Of a stretch of DNA of 64,000 nucleotides, positions 35,308-43,632 are shown one piece after another (the first letter of the stretch is position 1; the number at the start of each line of letters is the position of its first letter). The notes under the pieces were generated by a model. That model saw only the letters and a list, made by a program, of their open reading frames with translations. It was not told the DNA's origin and searched no databases. Location: contig NZ_JAAOIE010000005.1 of NCBI RefSeq assembly GCF_011326755.1, forward strand, positions 124,001 to 188,000, in the 5' to 3' direction. This stretch comes from Cochlodiniinecator piscidefendens (GTDB lineage: Bacteria; Pseudomonadota; Alphaproteobacteria; Rhodobacterales; Rhodobacteraceae). A program made the translations under genes and the position numbers.

Positions 35308-36237
35308 ATGATCCAAGTCGATATTGTTCTAACCCAGAATTTTCCAATGCTGTCTCTCACTCTGATCACGGAACCACTGCGTGTTGCCAATCGGGAACTG
35401 GGTAAACGGGTGTGGCACTGGCGCGTTTTAACAGCGACGGGCGGGCTAGTTCTGAGTTCCAGCGGATTTGAGTTACACTCTGCCCCGTTGGACGAGCAGC
35501 GTGCGGACATCGTCCTGTTAGTATCGTCCTACGCCCCGGAAAAAGCGCTGGCAAAACCGCTTCTGGGATGGCTTCGTGCAAAGGCGCGATCTGGGGCTCT
35601 CATGGGGTGCGTTGACACAGGGGCGTTGATTTTTGCCGAGGCTGGTTTGCTCACCAAGGCACCGGCCGCAGTTCATTTTGAAGCATTACACGGATACCGT
35701 GAGGCGTATGCTGATCAGATGTTCGCAGATAGGCTGTTTGATTTGTCGGACAATCGATGTTCAAGCGCGGGAGGGGTGGCTACTTTTGACATGACACTTG
35801 CTTTGATTGCTCGGTTCACGAACCGTGACTTGTCGCGCCGTGTTGCTGAGATTTTAACGTATCGTCCAACTGAGCACCTTGGGCCTCAACAAAGAATGTT
35901 AGCTGAGACATCGCTCATGCGCCTAGATCGCAATTTAGGCCGTGCAGTCGATTTAATGCTCGTACATATCTCCGAGCCACTCACTATTGCTGAAATTGGC
36001 GATCAGCTTGATTTGCCTGAATGGACACTAGCGCGGTTGTTTCAACGGCATCTTGGGCAGACGCCCTCTGAGTATTATCGTTATCTTCGCTTGTCCCAGG
36101 CTAAAAACATTCTACAAAATTCGAGCTACCGGATCAGCGAAGTCAGCAGGCTTTGCGGATATGAAAATCCTGAAAGCTTCGCTCGTAGTTATAAAAGGCA
36201 GTTCAAGGAAACAGCTAGTCAGACTCGGAAAAGATAG
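35308..36237 (+). CDS. GlxA-family AraC-type regulator
   Basis: About 309 residues. The N-terminal DJ-1/PfpI-like domain (VDIVLTQNFPMLSLTLITEP, MGCVDTGALIFAEAGLL) binds small effectors, and the C-terminal AraC domain has two helix-turn-helices (LTIAEIGDQLDLPEWTLARL and YRISEVSRLCGYENPESFAR). Relatives such as GbdR and CdhR respond to glycine betaine and carnitine. Divergent placement from the BBOX-like operon suggests it activates that operon. ATG 35308 is preferred because AGGTGG lies before it; ATG 35287 is an alternative. TTTAGC and GCTAAA (35265-35287) form a short inverted repeat at the upstream start. Confidence 0.9.
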   Translation: MIQVDIVLTQNFPMLSLTLITEPLRVANRELGKRVWHWRVLTATGGLVLSSSGFELHSAPLDEQRADIVLLVSSYAPEKALAKPLLGWLRAKARSGALMGCVDTGALIFAEAGLLTKAPAAVHFEALHGYREAYADQMFADRLFDLSDNRCSSAGGVATFDMTLALIARFTNRDLSRRVAEILTYRPTEHLGPQQRMLAETSLMRLDRNLGRAVDLMLVHISEPLTIAEIGDQLDLPEWTLARLFQRHLGQTPSEYYRYLRLSQAKNILQNSSYRISEVSRLCGYENPESFARSYKRQFKETASQTRKR

Positions 36238-36334
36238 TATCAGTACAACACAATGCGAATGCTTGTTTTGAGTTCGCGAAAGGCTGCACTGATCCACAGG
36301 CCGGCAAACCCAAGCGCCACCTAGGGGGCGTTAG

Positions 36335-36946
36335 TTACGATGTTAGTTTGATTGCAAAAAGAATGAGAACCATTCCCGAAACTTGGCGGAATTTGTCGTA
36401 TCTCTCTTGAGTCATAAGCTGGGTTCTCAAGAAATCTGCAAGTACCGAATACGTACTGAGCGACAGTATAGACAACCCACAATAGGTTAAGATCATAACG
36501 CTTGCTTGCAGTAAGATACTGCGCTCTTGGTCCAAGGTTTGAGGGAATAAAGCCATGTAGAAAAGCAATGCTTTTGGGTTGGTGGCGGCCAGCAGAAACG
36601 CTTCTGAAAACAGTTTTTTCGCTCTAATAGAAACGTCAGCGGAGGAGTTCGAAGATAAAGGTTCCTTTTTTATCAGTAATTTAATTCCAAGTCCCGCAAG
36701 ATAGAAAATGCCCAGCCATTGAAAGAGAGACCAGAGAACGCTGGATGTCATCACAAAAGAAGCAATGCCCGCAGCGCAAACTACTCCGCCTACTGCAAGG
36801 CCAAAGGCATTTCCAAATATTGTAGGTATAACCCGCTTGCTACCCAACTGCACCGCGCGTCGCACGGTGTTCATATTCGCTGGTCCCGGTGTAACGATGT
36901 TCACGGCAGAAACGGTTAAGAAGGATATCCACAGTGCTAAATTCAT
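36335..36946 (-). CDS. LysE/RhtB family exporter
   Basis: 203 residues, six hydrophobic segments, first-loop motif NIVTPGPANMNTVRRAVQLG and FLLAATNPKALLFYMALFPQ. It is divergent from an Lrp/AsnC-type regulator 142 bases away, the same arrangement as characterised LysE/LysG or Lrp-controlled amino-acid exporters. Export of an amino acid under Lrp control is therefore likely. A CTCTCC just before the start corresponds to GGAGAG on the coding strand. Confidence 0.9.
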   Translation of the reverse strand: MNLALWISFLTVSAVNIVTPGPANMNTVRRAVQLGSKRVIPTIFGNAFGLAVGGVVCAAGIASFVMTSSVLWSLFQWLGIFYLAGLGIKLLIKKEPLSSNSSADVSIRAKKLFSEAFLLAATNPKALLFYMALFPQTLDQERSILLQASVMILTYCGLSILSLSTYSVLADFLRTQLMTQERYDKFRQVSGMVLILFAIKLTS

Positions 36947-37088
36947 GCTCTCTCCTGATGTTGAAGTGGTGAGGGCTGGAGCGTACCTATGAAGTCGTAC
37001 AATGTACTTTTTAAAACGAAGGCAATGTTGTATTGTTTCTTATGTAATGTAAGGAGTTTTGGCTATATGGCTTATAAAGGAAATCTTA

Positions 37089-37520
37089 GTGGATGAATTG
37101 GATCGAACTATTTTGACTGCGTTGGCCTGCGATGCTCGTATCAGTTGGAAAGATTTGGCCGCAGGGGCAGGGGTCTCTTCGCCGACCATCCGTGATCGCG
37201 TAAAGCGATTACAGGACACAGGTGTGATTCAGAGCTTCGCTGTGGAACTCTCACCGGCCGCGCTCGGATACGCCCTTGAGGCCGTTGTGAGATTTCGCCC
37301 TCTGCCTGGCAAGCGTCACGTATTGGAGCAACAGATCCAAGACACCAGTCGGATTGTTCAATGTGATAAGATCACTGGTGAAGACGGTTTTGTTGCGCGT
37401 ATGCTCTTGAAGGATATTGGCGAATTGGACCCATTGCTGGAAACGTTCGGACGGACGGCAACCACGAATACTTCAATTGTGAAATCGAGCCCCGTGAGGA
37501 TGCGCCTTCCGCCATTTTAA
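37089..37520 (+). CDS. Lrp/AsnC-family regulator
   Basis: 143 residues from GTG 37089. N-terminal winged helix-turn-helix: LDRTILTALACDARISWKDL and AGVSSPTIRDRVKRLQDTG; C-terminal RAM domain: AVELSPAALGYALEAVVRF and CDKITGEDGFVARMLLKDI. GTG 37089 is chosen over an upstream TTG because AAGGA is seven bases before it and the product then begins at the conserved LDxxD position. It lies divergent from the LysE exporter and probably controls it in response to an amino acid. Confidence 0.88.
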   Translation: MDELDRTILTALACDARISWKDLAAGAGVSSPTIRDRVKRLQDTGVIQSFAVELSPAALGYALEAVVRFRPLPGKRHVLEQQIQDTSRIVQCDKITGEDGFVARMLLKDIGELDPLLETFGRTATTNTSIVKSSPVRMRLPPF

Positions 37521-37699
37521 TGCCAAAACCCATCATGCGTTGACAGGCATCGAAATGGCGTTTTCGTCGAATTGTTTGTAAGGGTTCTGACAAAGCGATA
37601 AGCGGCGGCGTTGGCCAGGATTGAGAAGTAATATGCTTCCCGGTTCCCAAGTGTTTTTTGAGTGGCGCATGTGTGATTTGACCACATTTCATGTAGGAA

Positions 37700-37727
37700 A
37701 AAGAGCGACGTATCAACGCCGCCCTTT
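37700..37727 (-). terminator. Rho-independent terminator of bfd-bfr
   Basis: On the minus strand AAAGGGCGGCG pairs with CGTCGCTCTTT through eleven base pairs (two G-U) around TTGATA, followed by TTT. It lies 85 bases after the bfr stop. On the plus strand two pairs become mismatches, so it fits the minus-strand operon better. Confidence 0.6.
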
Positions 37728-37811
37728 CTTTTTCTTGTTCAACCAAAACGGGGGCACATCGCCCGCCATCATACAGCCGTAAGCTGAAAACACATGCCAG
37801 TTCTTTTTATA

Positions 37812-38297
37812 TTACTCTGCTTGATCGGCAGAGTCGGCATTCAGTAAACCGTAGTTTTGTTCACCGATCTCGTCGAGAAGCCCGATTTGTGTTTCCAGAA
37901 AATCAACGTGCCCTTGCTCATCTAAGATCAGTTCTTCAAACAGGTGCATTGATGCAAAGTCGCCAACATCTGAACAGTATTTGCGCGCTTCGGCGTATAG
38001 TTTGACAGCTTCCATTTCTGCTTCGAGGTCGCACGTTAGAGTCTCACGTACGTTTTCACCGATTCTAAGGGCATCGAGTGTTTGCAGGTTTGGGTGGCCT
38101 TCCAGGAAAATAATGCGGTCAATCAGCTTGTCCGCATGTTCCATTTCTTCAATGCTTTCCTCGCGCATTTTTTTCGCGAGTTTACCGTAACCCCAGTCTT
38201 TTTGCAGGCGGTAATGCAACCAAAATTGGCTTACGGCAGTTAGTTCTACCCGTAGCGCCTTGTTCAAATATTCAATAACTTTCTTGTCGCCCTTCAT
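37812..38297 (-). CDS. bfr: Bacterioferritin
   Basis: 161 residues, the standard length. Ferroxidase ligands and helices are visible: Glu in [17 protein letters not shown], the Glu-x-x-His in [16 protein letters not shown] with the haem-ligand Met in the same segment, [15 protein letters not shown] and [15 protein letters not shown]. It stores iron as a 24-mer. Its start lies inside the 3' end of the bfd gene (26-base overlap), so translation is tied to it. The unusual acidic tail ([11 protein letters not shown]) is common in alphaproteobacterial proteins. Confidence 0.95.
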   Translation of the reverse strand: MKGDKKVIEYLNKALRVELTAVSQFWLHYRLQKDWGYGKLAKKMREESIEEMEHADKLIDRIIFLEGHPNLQTLDALRIGENVRETLTCDLEAEMEAVKLYAEARKYCSDVGDFASMHLFEELILDEQGHVDFLETQIGLLDEIGEQNYGLLNADSADQAE

Positions 38298-38556
38298 GAC
38301 GCGTCCTTTTGTGCTGTGTACGAGAACGCAGGCCTCTCAGCTCTGCAGGTATTTCCAGTTTAGGATTTGAACGCATAGAGGCAACAAAAAGCTTCATGCA
38401 GCCGCCGCATTCTGGGGACTTACCAAGCGCATGATAAATTTTTCCGGGTGTAATAATCGCGCGCCTATCAGCTGCACGCATCCAATCAATGGCGGCGTGA
38501 ATGTCTTTGTCACTGATGGCTTGGCAGCTACAGATTATCATGGCGGTACGACTCAT
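38272..38556 (-). CDS. bfd: Bacterioferritin-associated ferredoxin
   Basis: 94 residues. The [2Fe-2S] cysteines are Cys-x-Cys in [10 protein letters not shown] and Cys-x-x-Cys in [12 protein letters not shown], the BFD-domain arrangement. Bfd reduces bacterioferritin-bound iron for release. The C-terminus after residue 70 is basic and longer than in short Bfd proteins and is encoded over the start of bfr. AGGA precedes the ATG closely. A TGA-N9-TCA iron box lies 48 bases upstream, fitting induction by low iron or control by RirA-type regulators. Confidence 0.9.
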   Translation of the reverse strand: MSRTAMIICSCQAISDKDIHAAIDWMRAADRRAIITPGKIYHALGKSPECGGCMKLFVASMRSNPKLEIPAELRGLRSRTQHKRTRHEGRQESY

Positions 38557-38603
38557 TTTCCTATGGAGTCTATATCCGACAAAAATTATCAGAAAGTCAA
38601 TCC

Positions 38604-38618
38604 TGATAAAAATAATCA
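38604..38618. promoter_or_regulatory. Iron box TGA-N9-TCA (RirA/iron-Rhodo type)
   Basis: TGATAAAAATAATCA fits the TGA-N9-TCA consensus used by iron regulators in Rhodobacterales and lies in the promoter region of bfd. The site overlaps the stop codon of the upstream transporter. A second symmetrical element, TTATCAG with CTGATAA, spans 38586-38609 next to it. Confidence 0.55.
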
Positions 38619-39488
38619 GTTACTTGGTTTTGTACGTTCGCGCCAAAGTGTGAAGATCCCTGCACTTACAACGATCACTGCCCCAATGATAACATTCAGG
38701 TGGAGTGTTTCACTGAAAATAGACACGCCGATGATTGCTACGAAGACCAATTGTAAATAGGCGAAAGGTTGTACCGAGCTGGCTTCTGCGACTGAGTAGC
38801 ATTTTATCAACAACCAATGACCCAGAGAACCGGTAACACAAAGCGCCCCCATGAACATCCAGTCATAACTGGACATCGGTTCCCAATACCAAACGCCTGC
38901 CAAGGTCATTGCAACGCTCCCCGAGACACCAGCCCAGAAAAAACTGGTGGCGACTGAATCTTTACGTGCAGCAAAGCGGGTAAGCAGGCCATAAAGCGCA
39001 AACATGCTCGCTGCCAGTAGGGGAATAAGGGCTAGAGGGCTAAACACTTGAAAGCCTGGTTTTAGGATAACAAGGATGCCGATGAACCCGATCGCAACCG
39101 CGCCCCAGCGCCGCCAACCGACTTTTTCCCCCAAGACAGGGCCGGACAAAGCCGTAACCAATAATGGGTAAGACGTGAAAACAGCATGGGTTTCAACAAG
39201 CCCTAAAGTTGTAAATGCGACAACCATGACGCAAACCTCGCCAGCAAGAAGAAGGCCGCGAAAGATCTGGAGGACAGGTTGATCCGTGGTTGCTGCGGCC
39301 TTTAAACCGCCAGCTTTGCGAGCCGCAATTGTGATGACGAATGCGGCAAAGAACCAATAGCGGATCATCACAACCATCAATACATTGTAGTTTTCCGCAA
39401 GATAGCGGGATAACCCATCCTGCACTGCAAAAATGAATACGGTGGCGATCATTAATAGAATGCCAAGTCGGGTGTTATTCTCGGTCAC
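38616..39488 (-). CDS. EamA/DMT-family transporter
   Basis: 290 residues, ten hydrophobic segments in two EamA repeats (LGILLMIATVFIFAVQDGLS at the start; LIPLLAASMFALYGLLTRF in the second). Family members export metabolites or drugs; substrate unknown. It starts with GTG, which overlaps the mnmD stop (GTGA), so the two are translationally coupled even though their functions seem unrelated. Confidence 0.88.
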   Translation of the reverse strand: MTENNTRLGILLMIATVFIFAVQDGLSRYLAENYNVLMVVMIRYWFFAAFVITIAARKAGGLKAAATTDQPVLQIFRGLLLAGEVCVMVVAFTTLGLVETHAVFTSYPLLVTALSGPVLGEKVGWRRWGAVAIGFIGILVILKPGFQVFSPLALIPLLAASMFALYGLLTRFAARKDSVATSFFWAGVSGSVAMTLAGVWYWEPMSSYDWMFMGALCVTGSLGHWLLIKCYSVAEASSVQPFAYLQLVFVAIIGVSIFSETLHLNVIIGAVIVVSAGIFTLWRERTKPSN

Positions 39489-40165
39489 GGCAGGGCATCC
39501 AATTTTGCAATGGTCATATGACGTTTACGCCCGAAACCGGGAATGCGTTCTACCACAAAACCGACATCGGCCAAGGATCGCCGCACAAAGCCCGCAGCAG
39601 TGTAGGTGGCCAGAGTGCCGTTCGGTGCAGTATGTGCTGCGACATCGGCCAGCAGCCCCGCTTCCCAGAGTTCTGGATTTTTTGCAGGGGCAAAGCCATC
39701 TAAGAACCAGGCATCGGCTTGAGTATTCCATTGGGCAACGGTTGTCCGTGCATCGCCAACGCGAATGTCTGCAATCAGGTCGGCGGTTTCAATTTTCGTT
39801 TTTCCATCAGCCCATTGCGTCAAAAAGGGGACTGCAATTGCTGCGGCTGCGGGAAAGGCTGCCAATGCGCGGGCCATGTCGTCGGCTTTCATTGGATAGG
39901 CTTCAAAAGAGGTAAAACGCAGTTTCCCGGTTTGGCCTGATTGTTGCCATGCCAACAGGGCCGTGAGCATCGAAAGCCCGGTTCCAAACCCGAGTTCTGC
40001 AATTTGAAAGCCATCGCGAAATCGTTCAGGCAATCCGTTTCCCATCAAAAACACATGTTGCGTTTCCGCCAAGCCGTCATGAATGGAAAAGTAGGGATCG
40101 TCAAAACGCTTGGACACGGGCAAGGTTTCATCACGCCACTCTAGTTCTGCGTACTGGTCGTTCAT
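39485..40165 (-). CDS. mnmD: tRNA mnm5s2U34 methyltransferase, MnmD
   Basis: 226 residues from ATG 40165 (MNDQYAELEWRDETLPVSKR, a family-specific start). The SAM motif is QIAELGFGTGLSMLTALLA and the DUF752 methyltransferase features follow (AWFLDGFAPAKNPELWE, TLATYTAAGFVRRSL). It completes the mnm5 wobble uridine modification in tRNA. In Gammaproteobacteria this domain is fused to an FAD oxidase as MnmC; here the oxidase-like gene is separate and divergent, 70 bases away. A longer frame to 40408 overlaps the divergent gene and is rejected. Confidence 0.9.
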   Translation of the reverse strand: MNDQYAELEWRDETLPVSKRFDDPYFSIHDGLAETQHVFLMGNGLPERFRDGFQIAELGFGTGLSMLTALLAWQQSGQTGKLRFTSFEAYPMKADDMARALAAFPAAAAIAVPFLTQWADGKTKIETADLIADIRVGDARTTVAQWNTQADAWFLDGFAPAKNPELWEAGLLADVAAHTAPNGTLATYTAAGFVRRSLADVGFVVERIPGFGRKRHMTIAKLDALP

Positions 40166-40235
40166 GTTTGGATCGCCTAAAGGAATGCAACGCGGGTGTG
40201 CGCGGCGAACATGGGCAATGCAAAAAGGTTTGGCA

Positions 40236-41282
40236 ATGGCTGATATCACAGTAATGGGCGCAGGGATTTTTGGGCTTTCGGTTGCGTGGGCCTGTCTAAA
40301 GCGAGGCGCATCTGTGCAAGTGGTGGAAAAAGACCATGCAGGCGCCGGATCGAGCGGCGGAATTGTCGGTGCGCTTGCCCCACATGTGCCAGACACATGG
40401 GACACCAAAAAGGCGTTTCAGTTGGAAAGCCTTTTAATGGCTGAAGCCTTTTGGGCAGAGGTTGCCGCGGTTTCTGGTATTTCGCCGGGATATGCTCAGA
40501 CGGGTCGCTTGCAGCCCATCGGGAATGAACGGCTCTTGCAGCAGGCTTATGATCGTGTGCCCACATCAAAAGAGTTTTGGCAGGGTCGCGCGGAGTGGCG
40601 CATTATTGACGCAGCACAGGCCGGGGCTTGGGCGCCTCAGAGTGGATCAGGTTTTTTGATTTTTGATACTCTGGCGGCGCGGATTAACCCACGTCTTGCG
40701 ACCCAGAGTCTGGCAAAAGCTGTCGAAGCGAAAGGAGCGACGTTCATCACAGCGGATGCGCGCACAGTGACCCCCGGTGGCGCTGTGGTGTGGGCAACCG
40801 GTTATCAAGGTTTGTATGAACTGTCGGATGAGTTTGAGAAACCGGCTGGCAACGGGGTAAAGGGGCAGTCTGCATTGCTCGCGTTTGATGCGCGGGATAG
40901 GCCGCAGTTGTTTGCTGATGCGATCCATATCGTGCCGCATGAAAATGGAACAGTTGCGATTGGGTCCACCAGTGAACGGTATTTTGATGACCCAAGCAGC
41001 ACTGATGATCAGTTGGACGACGTATTGGCGCGGGCGCGTACCGCATTCCCGGTGTTGGAAAATGCGGCAGTTTTGGAACGTTGGGCCGGGGTGCGTCCGC
41101 GCGGGAAAACCCGAGCGCCGATGTTAGGGCACTATCCGGGGCGAGATGGGCAATATATTGCCAATGGTGGTTTCAAAATTGGTTTCGGAATGGCCCCTAT
41201 GGTTGGTGAGACGATGGCGGAACTGATTCTGAATGACGTTGACCGCATCCCCACTTTGTTCAAGGTTGAGGCGAACCTTTGA
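40236..41282 (+). CDS. FAD-dependent oxidoreductase, MnmC C-terminal-like
   Basis: 348 residues of the DAO family. FAD-binding GxGxxG in ITVMGAGIFGLSVAWACLK with the VVEKDHAGAGSSGG strand; C-terminal RPRGKTRAPMLGHYPG and IANGGFKIGFGMAPM. Its divergent position beside mnmD suggests it is the stand-alone counterpart of the MnmC oxidase that removes the carboxymethyl group of cmnm5U34. AAAGG is eight bases before ATG 40236. Glycine/D-amino acid oxidase activity is the alternative. Confidence 0.8.
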   Translation: MADITVMGAGIFGLSVAWACLKRGASVQVVEKDHAGAGSSGGIVGALAPHVPDTWDTKKAFQLESLLMAEAFWAEVAAVSGISPGYAQTGRLQPIGNERLLQQAYDRVPTSKEFWQGRAEWRIIDAAQAGAWAPQSGSGFLIFDTLAARINPRLATQSLAKAVEAKGATFITADARTVTPGGAVVWATGYQGLYELSDEFEKPAGNGVKGQSALLAFDARDRPQLFADAIHIVPHENGTVAIGSTSERYFDDPSSTDDQLDDVLARARTAFPVLENAAVLERWAGVRPRGKTRAPMLGHYPGRDGQYIANGGFKIGFGMAPMVGETMAELILNDVDRIPTLFKVEANL

Positions 41283-41303
41283 GCGACATAAAATAATGGT
41301 GGG

Positions 41304-41702
41304 ATGATGCTGAAAGTTGATAGTCTGGATCATTTGGTTTTGACCGTGTCTGATATAGACGCAACGGTGGGATTTTACTGCGATGTGTTGGGCATGCAGG
41401 CCGAAGTGTTTCATCCGGTTGATGGTAGTTGTCGCACCGCGTTAAAATTTGGCAGTCAAAAAATCAATCTGCATAAAGCGGGGGGTGAGTTCGACCCCAA
41501 AGCGAAACAACCCACGCCGGGAAGCGCGGATTTGTGCTTTCTTAGCCAAACGGATTTGGCTGAATGGCTGGTGCATTTCACCAACAATGGCGTTGAGGTC
41601 GAACAAGGCCTGGTTGCGCGAACTGGGGCAACGGGGCCGATCGTTTCGATCTACGTCAGAGACCCAGATCGAAACTTAATCGAAATATCAAACCGCGTTT
41701 AA
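41304..41702 (+). CDS. VOC-family (glyoxalase/dioxygenase fold) protein
   Basis: 132 residues with one VOC repeat pair: LDHLVLTVSDIDATVGFYCD, AALKFGSQKINLH and YVRDPDRNLIEISN. Metal positions His (residue 10) and Glu (near the end) are present. These proteins include glyoxalase I, fosfomycin resistance and ring-cleavage enzymes; the specific role is unknown. It follows the FAD oxidoreductase by 21 bases and ends convergently with the FMN reductase, the two stop codons sharing bases 41699-41702. Confidence 0.88.
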   Translation: MMLKVDSLDHLVLTVSDIDATVGFYCDVLGMQAEVFHPVDGSCRTALKFGSQKINLHKAGGEFDPKAKQPTPGSADLCFLSQTDLAEWLVHFTNNGVEVEQGLVARTGATGPIVSIYVRDPDRNLIEISNRV

Positions 41703-42232
41703 ACGGCAGCCTGTAGGCGTTTTACAACTTCACCCAATGACGCAAGGTAGCGATCATTGGTCAGCTGACCGTTTTCATCAAATTCAGCATAAGACTGTGC
41801 TACCGAAACCTCAGGCCCGGTGAGCAGGTTGGGTTGAAACGGAGTCATCGCCAAGCGTAAAGCGTATTGAGCACGTGCACCACCAGCACGACCTGCAGCG
41901 GCAGCGATAATAGCAACAGGTTTATCCTGCCAGGGATTGTTTTCAACGCGGCTCACCCAATCTAGTGCATTTTTCAGAACACCCGAAAAGCTTTGGTTGT
42001 ATTCGGGTGTTGCGATTAGCACAGCATCTGCGGCAGCGATTTGATCCGCTAGAACCTGCACGTCAGCTGGAATGCCTTCGTTTTCTTCAAGATCGCCATC
42101 ATACAGCGGGAGCCTTAAGTTGGCTTCGGTCAAATGCGCGCCTGACACGCGTGCTGCTTCGCGTAGGAGCTTGCGGTTAAAGGACCCTTCGCGCAGTGCG
42201 CCGGAAATACCCAAAAGTTTTAGTTCTGACAT
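41699..42232 (-). CDS. NADPH-dependent FMN reductase family protein
   Basis: 177 residues with the flavodoxin-like fold: ISGALREGSFNRKLLREAAR (phosphate loop), ADAVLIATPEYNQSFSGVLKNALDW and IIAAAAGRAGGARAQYALR. Relatives reduce quinones, azo dyes, chromate or free flavin, often against oxidative stress. It stands alone; the convergent VOC gene overlaps its stop by four bases. Confidence 0.9.
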   Translation of the reverse strand: MSELKLLGISGALREGSFNRKLLREAARVSGAHLTEANLRLPLYDGDLEENEGIPADVQVLADQIAAADAVLIATPEYNQSFSGVLKNALDWVSRVENNPWQDKPVAIIAAAAGRAGGARAQYALRLAMTPFQPNLLTGPEVSVAQSYAEFDENGQLTNDRYLASLGEVVKRLQAAV

Positions 42233-42318
42233 GGCTATACCTTTCTAATCACGTTGCTGTGAACTTGGCCGTACAGCCGGACAGTTACAACTGCACCTCA
42301 TGCACAGTGACTCTGCGA

Positions 42319-43164
42319 TTAATGTGGAAGTGAAAGAATGCTGGTAAATATTGCTGTGAGTAAAAAGATAGCCGCGAACGCCAAAGCTTCCCACCGAATG
42401 GTCATGGCGAGCTGTGTGGCCGCATTTTGATCACCGGCGCGTAGTTTCGGAACAAAACGCAGTTTGTTAAGCGTAGCGAGGATTAATAGCGCGACTACGA
42501 AGGCAATCTTGAGGGCAAGCGCGCGACCATACGCAGAATTGAACAATGCGTCGAATGACCCAAGAATGAGCCACGCTAGAAAGCCACCCATGAACAGTAA
42601 AAGAGGGACGACAATCATTGCTATTTGGCCAAACCGATGGGCAATTACGCTTGTTTGGATCGGAGGGCATGTACAGGCCATATGATATAGGGGCCAGAGA
42701 GCGCCAAGCCAAAATGTGACACCTAAGAGATGTAAAAACAGTGCAGGCTTTGCGGTTACGTATTCAAGAGTGGACACATGGCCAACCTGAAAAAACGAAG
42801 CCAGAATACAGATGCACCCCAATCCGACAGAAATCTTTTGTCCACGAAAGCGGGTCAAAGATGTGAGAAGAAAAAAGCACCCAACAAGCCGTAAAGCGAG
42901 AGCCCATCCGACGGGGCCACCCCAGAGTAATGATAAAATGAAAGGGTCCGTTAACCCTGCAACGCTTCCCGTAAGAGCCATAGCATTTAGGCTAAAGGAT
43001 AAGATGGTTCCGAATAGCCCGCTCAAAAGACAGCCAAACAAAAGACGTGGGTGTTTTCGGTCAAAGACCGCATCAAAAAATACCGCGCCAATCGCGCCGA
43101 GCAGGCCTGCATATATCAGAAGTTTGGCTGCTACCGCGCTAATGTCCCACAGGCCAGATGTCAT
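42319..43164 (-). CDS. copD: Copper resistance protein CopD family
   Basis: 281 residues with eight hydrophobic segments. Typical CopD features: AALLIYAGLLGAIGA at the start, LHLLGVTFWLGALWPLYHMA with the conserved His and Trp, and RFGQIAMIVVPLLLFMGGF. CopD moves copper across the inner membrane with periplasmic CopC. Its ATG overlaps the copC stop (43161-43164), so the pair is an operon. Confidence 0.88.
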   Translation of the reverse strand: MTSGLWDISAVAAKLLIYAGLLGAIGAVFFDAVFDRKHPRLLFGCLLSGLFGTILSFSLNAMALTGSVAGLTDPFILSLLWGGPVGWALALRLVGCFFLLTSLTRFRGQKISVGLGCICILASFFQVGHVSTLEYVTAKPALFLHLLGVTFWLGALWPLYHMACTCPPIQTSVIAHRFGQIAMIVVPLLLFMGGFLAWLILGSFDALFNSAYGRALALKIAFVVALLILATLNKLRFVPKLRAGDQNAATQLAMTIRWEALAFAAIFLLTAIFTSILSLPH

Positions 43165-43502
43165 TCAACGGTGAACTCAAACGCACCGTCCAGAATATGG
43201 CCATCTGCGCCTAAGCCGCGCCATTCGACGACATATAGACCAGCATTCAAGGTGTTTGCTGGAAAGCTGAAATTCGTCGCAAATTCGGTTGCGCCGGACA
43301 TGTCCAGCGGAATTGCAGTATCATTTTGATAGACAAGCTGAACCAGAGTGAGGCGGATGTCACTGCCAAATTTCATGACAATTTCCTCTGGTGGCATAGA
43401 AAGCCTTTCGCCATCCTCTGGTGTAGTGTGACGCAATGGAGAATGTGCAAGTATTGGTGTCGCCAATATCAAGCAAAGAGCCAAAGAAAGAAAAATTTTC
43501 AT
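43161..43502 (-). CDS. copC: Copper resistance protein CopC
   Basis: 113 residues. A signal peptide (LSLALCLILATPILA) ends at the copper-binding N-terminal His (AHSPLRHTTPEDGERL). The beta-sandwich ends YVVEWRGLGADGHILDGAF, where the His and Asp of 'ADGH' complete the Cu(II) site. It binds copper in the periplasm and hands it to CopD. Confidence 0.9.
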   Translation of the reverse strand: MKIFLSLALCLILATPILAHSPLRHTTPEDGERLSMPPEEIVMKFGSDIRLTLVQLVYQNDTAIPLDMSGATEFATNFSFPANTLNAGLYVVEWRGLGADGHILDGAFEFTVE

Positions 43503-43584
43503 CTATCGTGTCCTAAGTTCGGCTGATGCAATAGTGTTTGGAATACTGATACAGTTTCCAGCCCCTAGAAGGTCAAGGCACAAA

Positions 43585-43612
43585 AAAGCCGAAGCAGTGA
43601 TGCTTCGGCTTT
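43585..43612 (-). terminator. Rho-independent terminator after cobO
   Basis: AAAGCCGAAGC (43585-43595) and GCTTCGGCTTT (43602-43612) are perfect complements around a 6-base loop. Read on the minus strand, the stem is followed by TTTTTT. It begins 21 bases after the cobO stop. Confidence 0.9.
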
Positions 43613-43632
43613 GGATCGTTCTAGTGCTGGGT

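Noticed and set aside
40166-40408. N-terminal extension of mnmD
   Set aside because: It would overlap the divergent FAD oxidoreductase; the family start MNDQYAELEW is at 40165.
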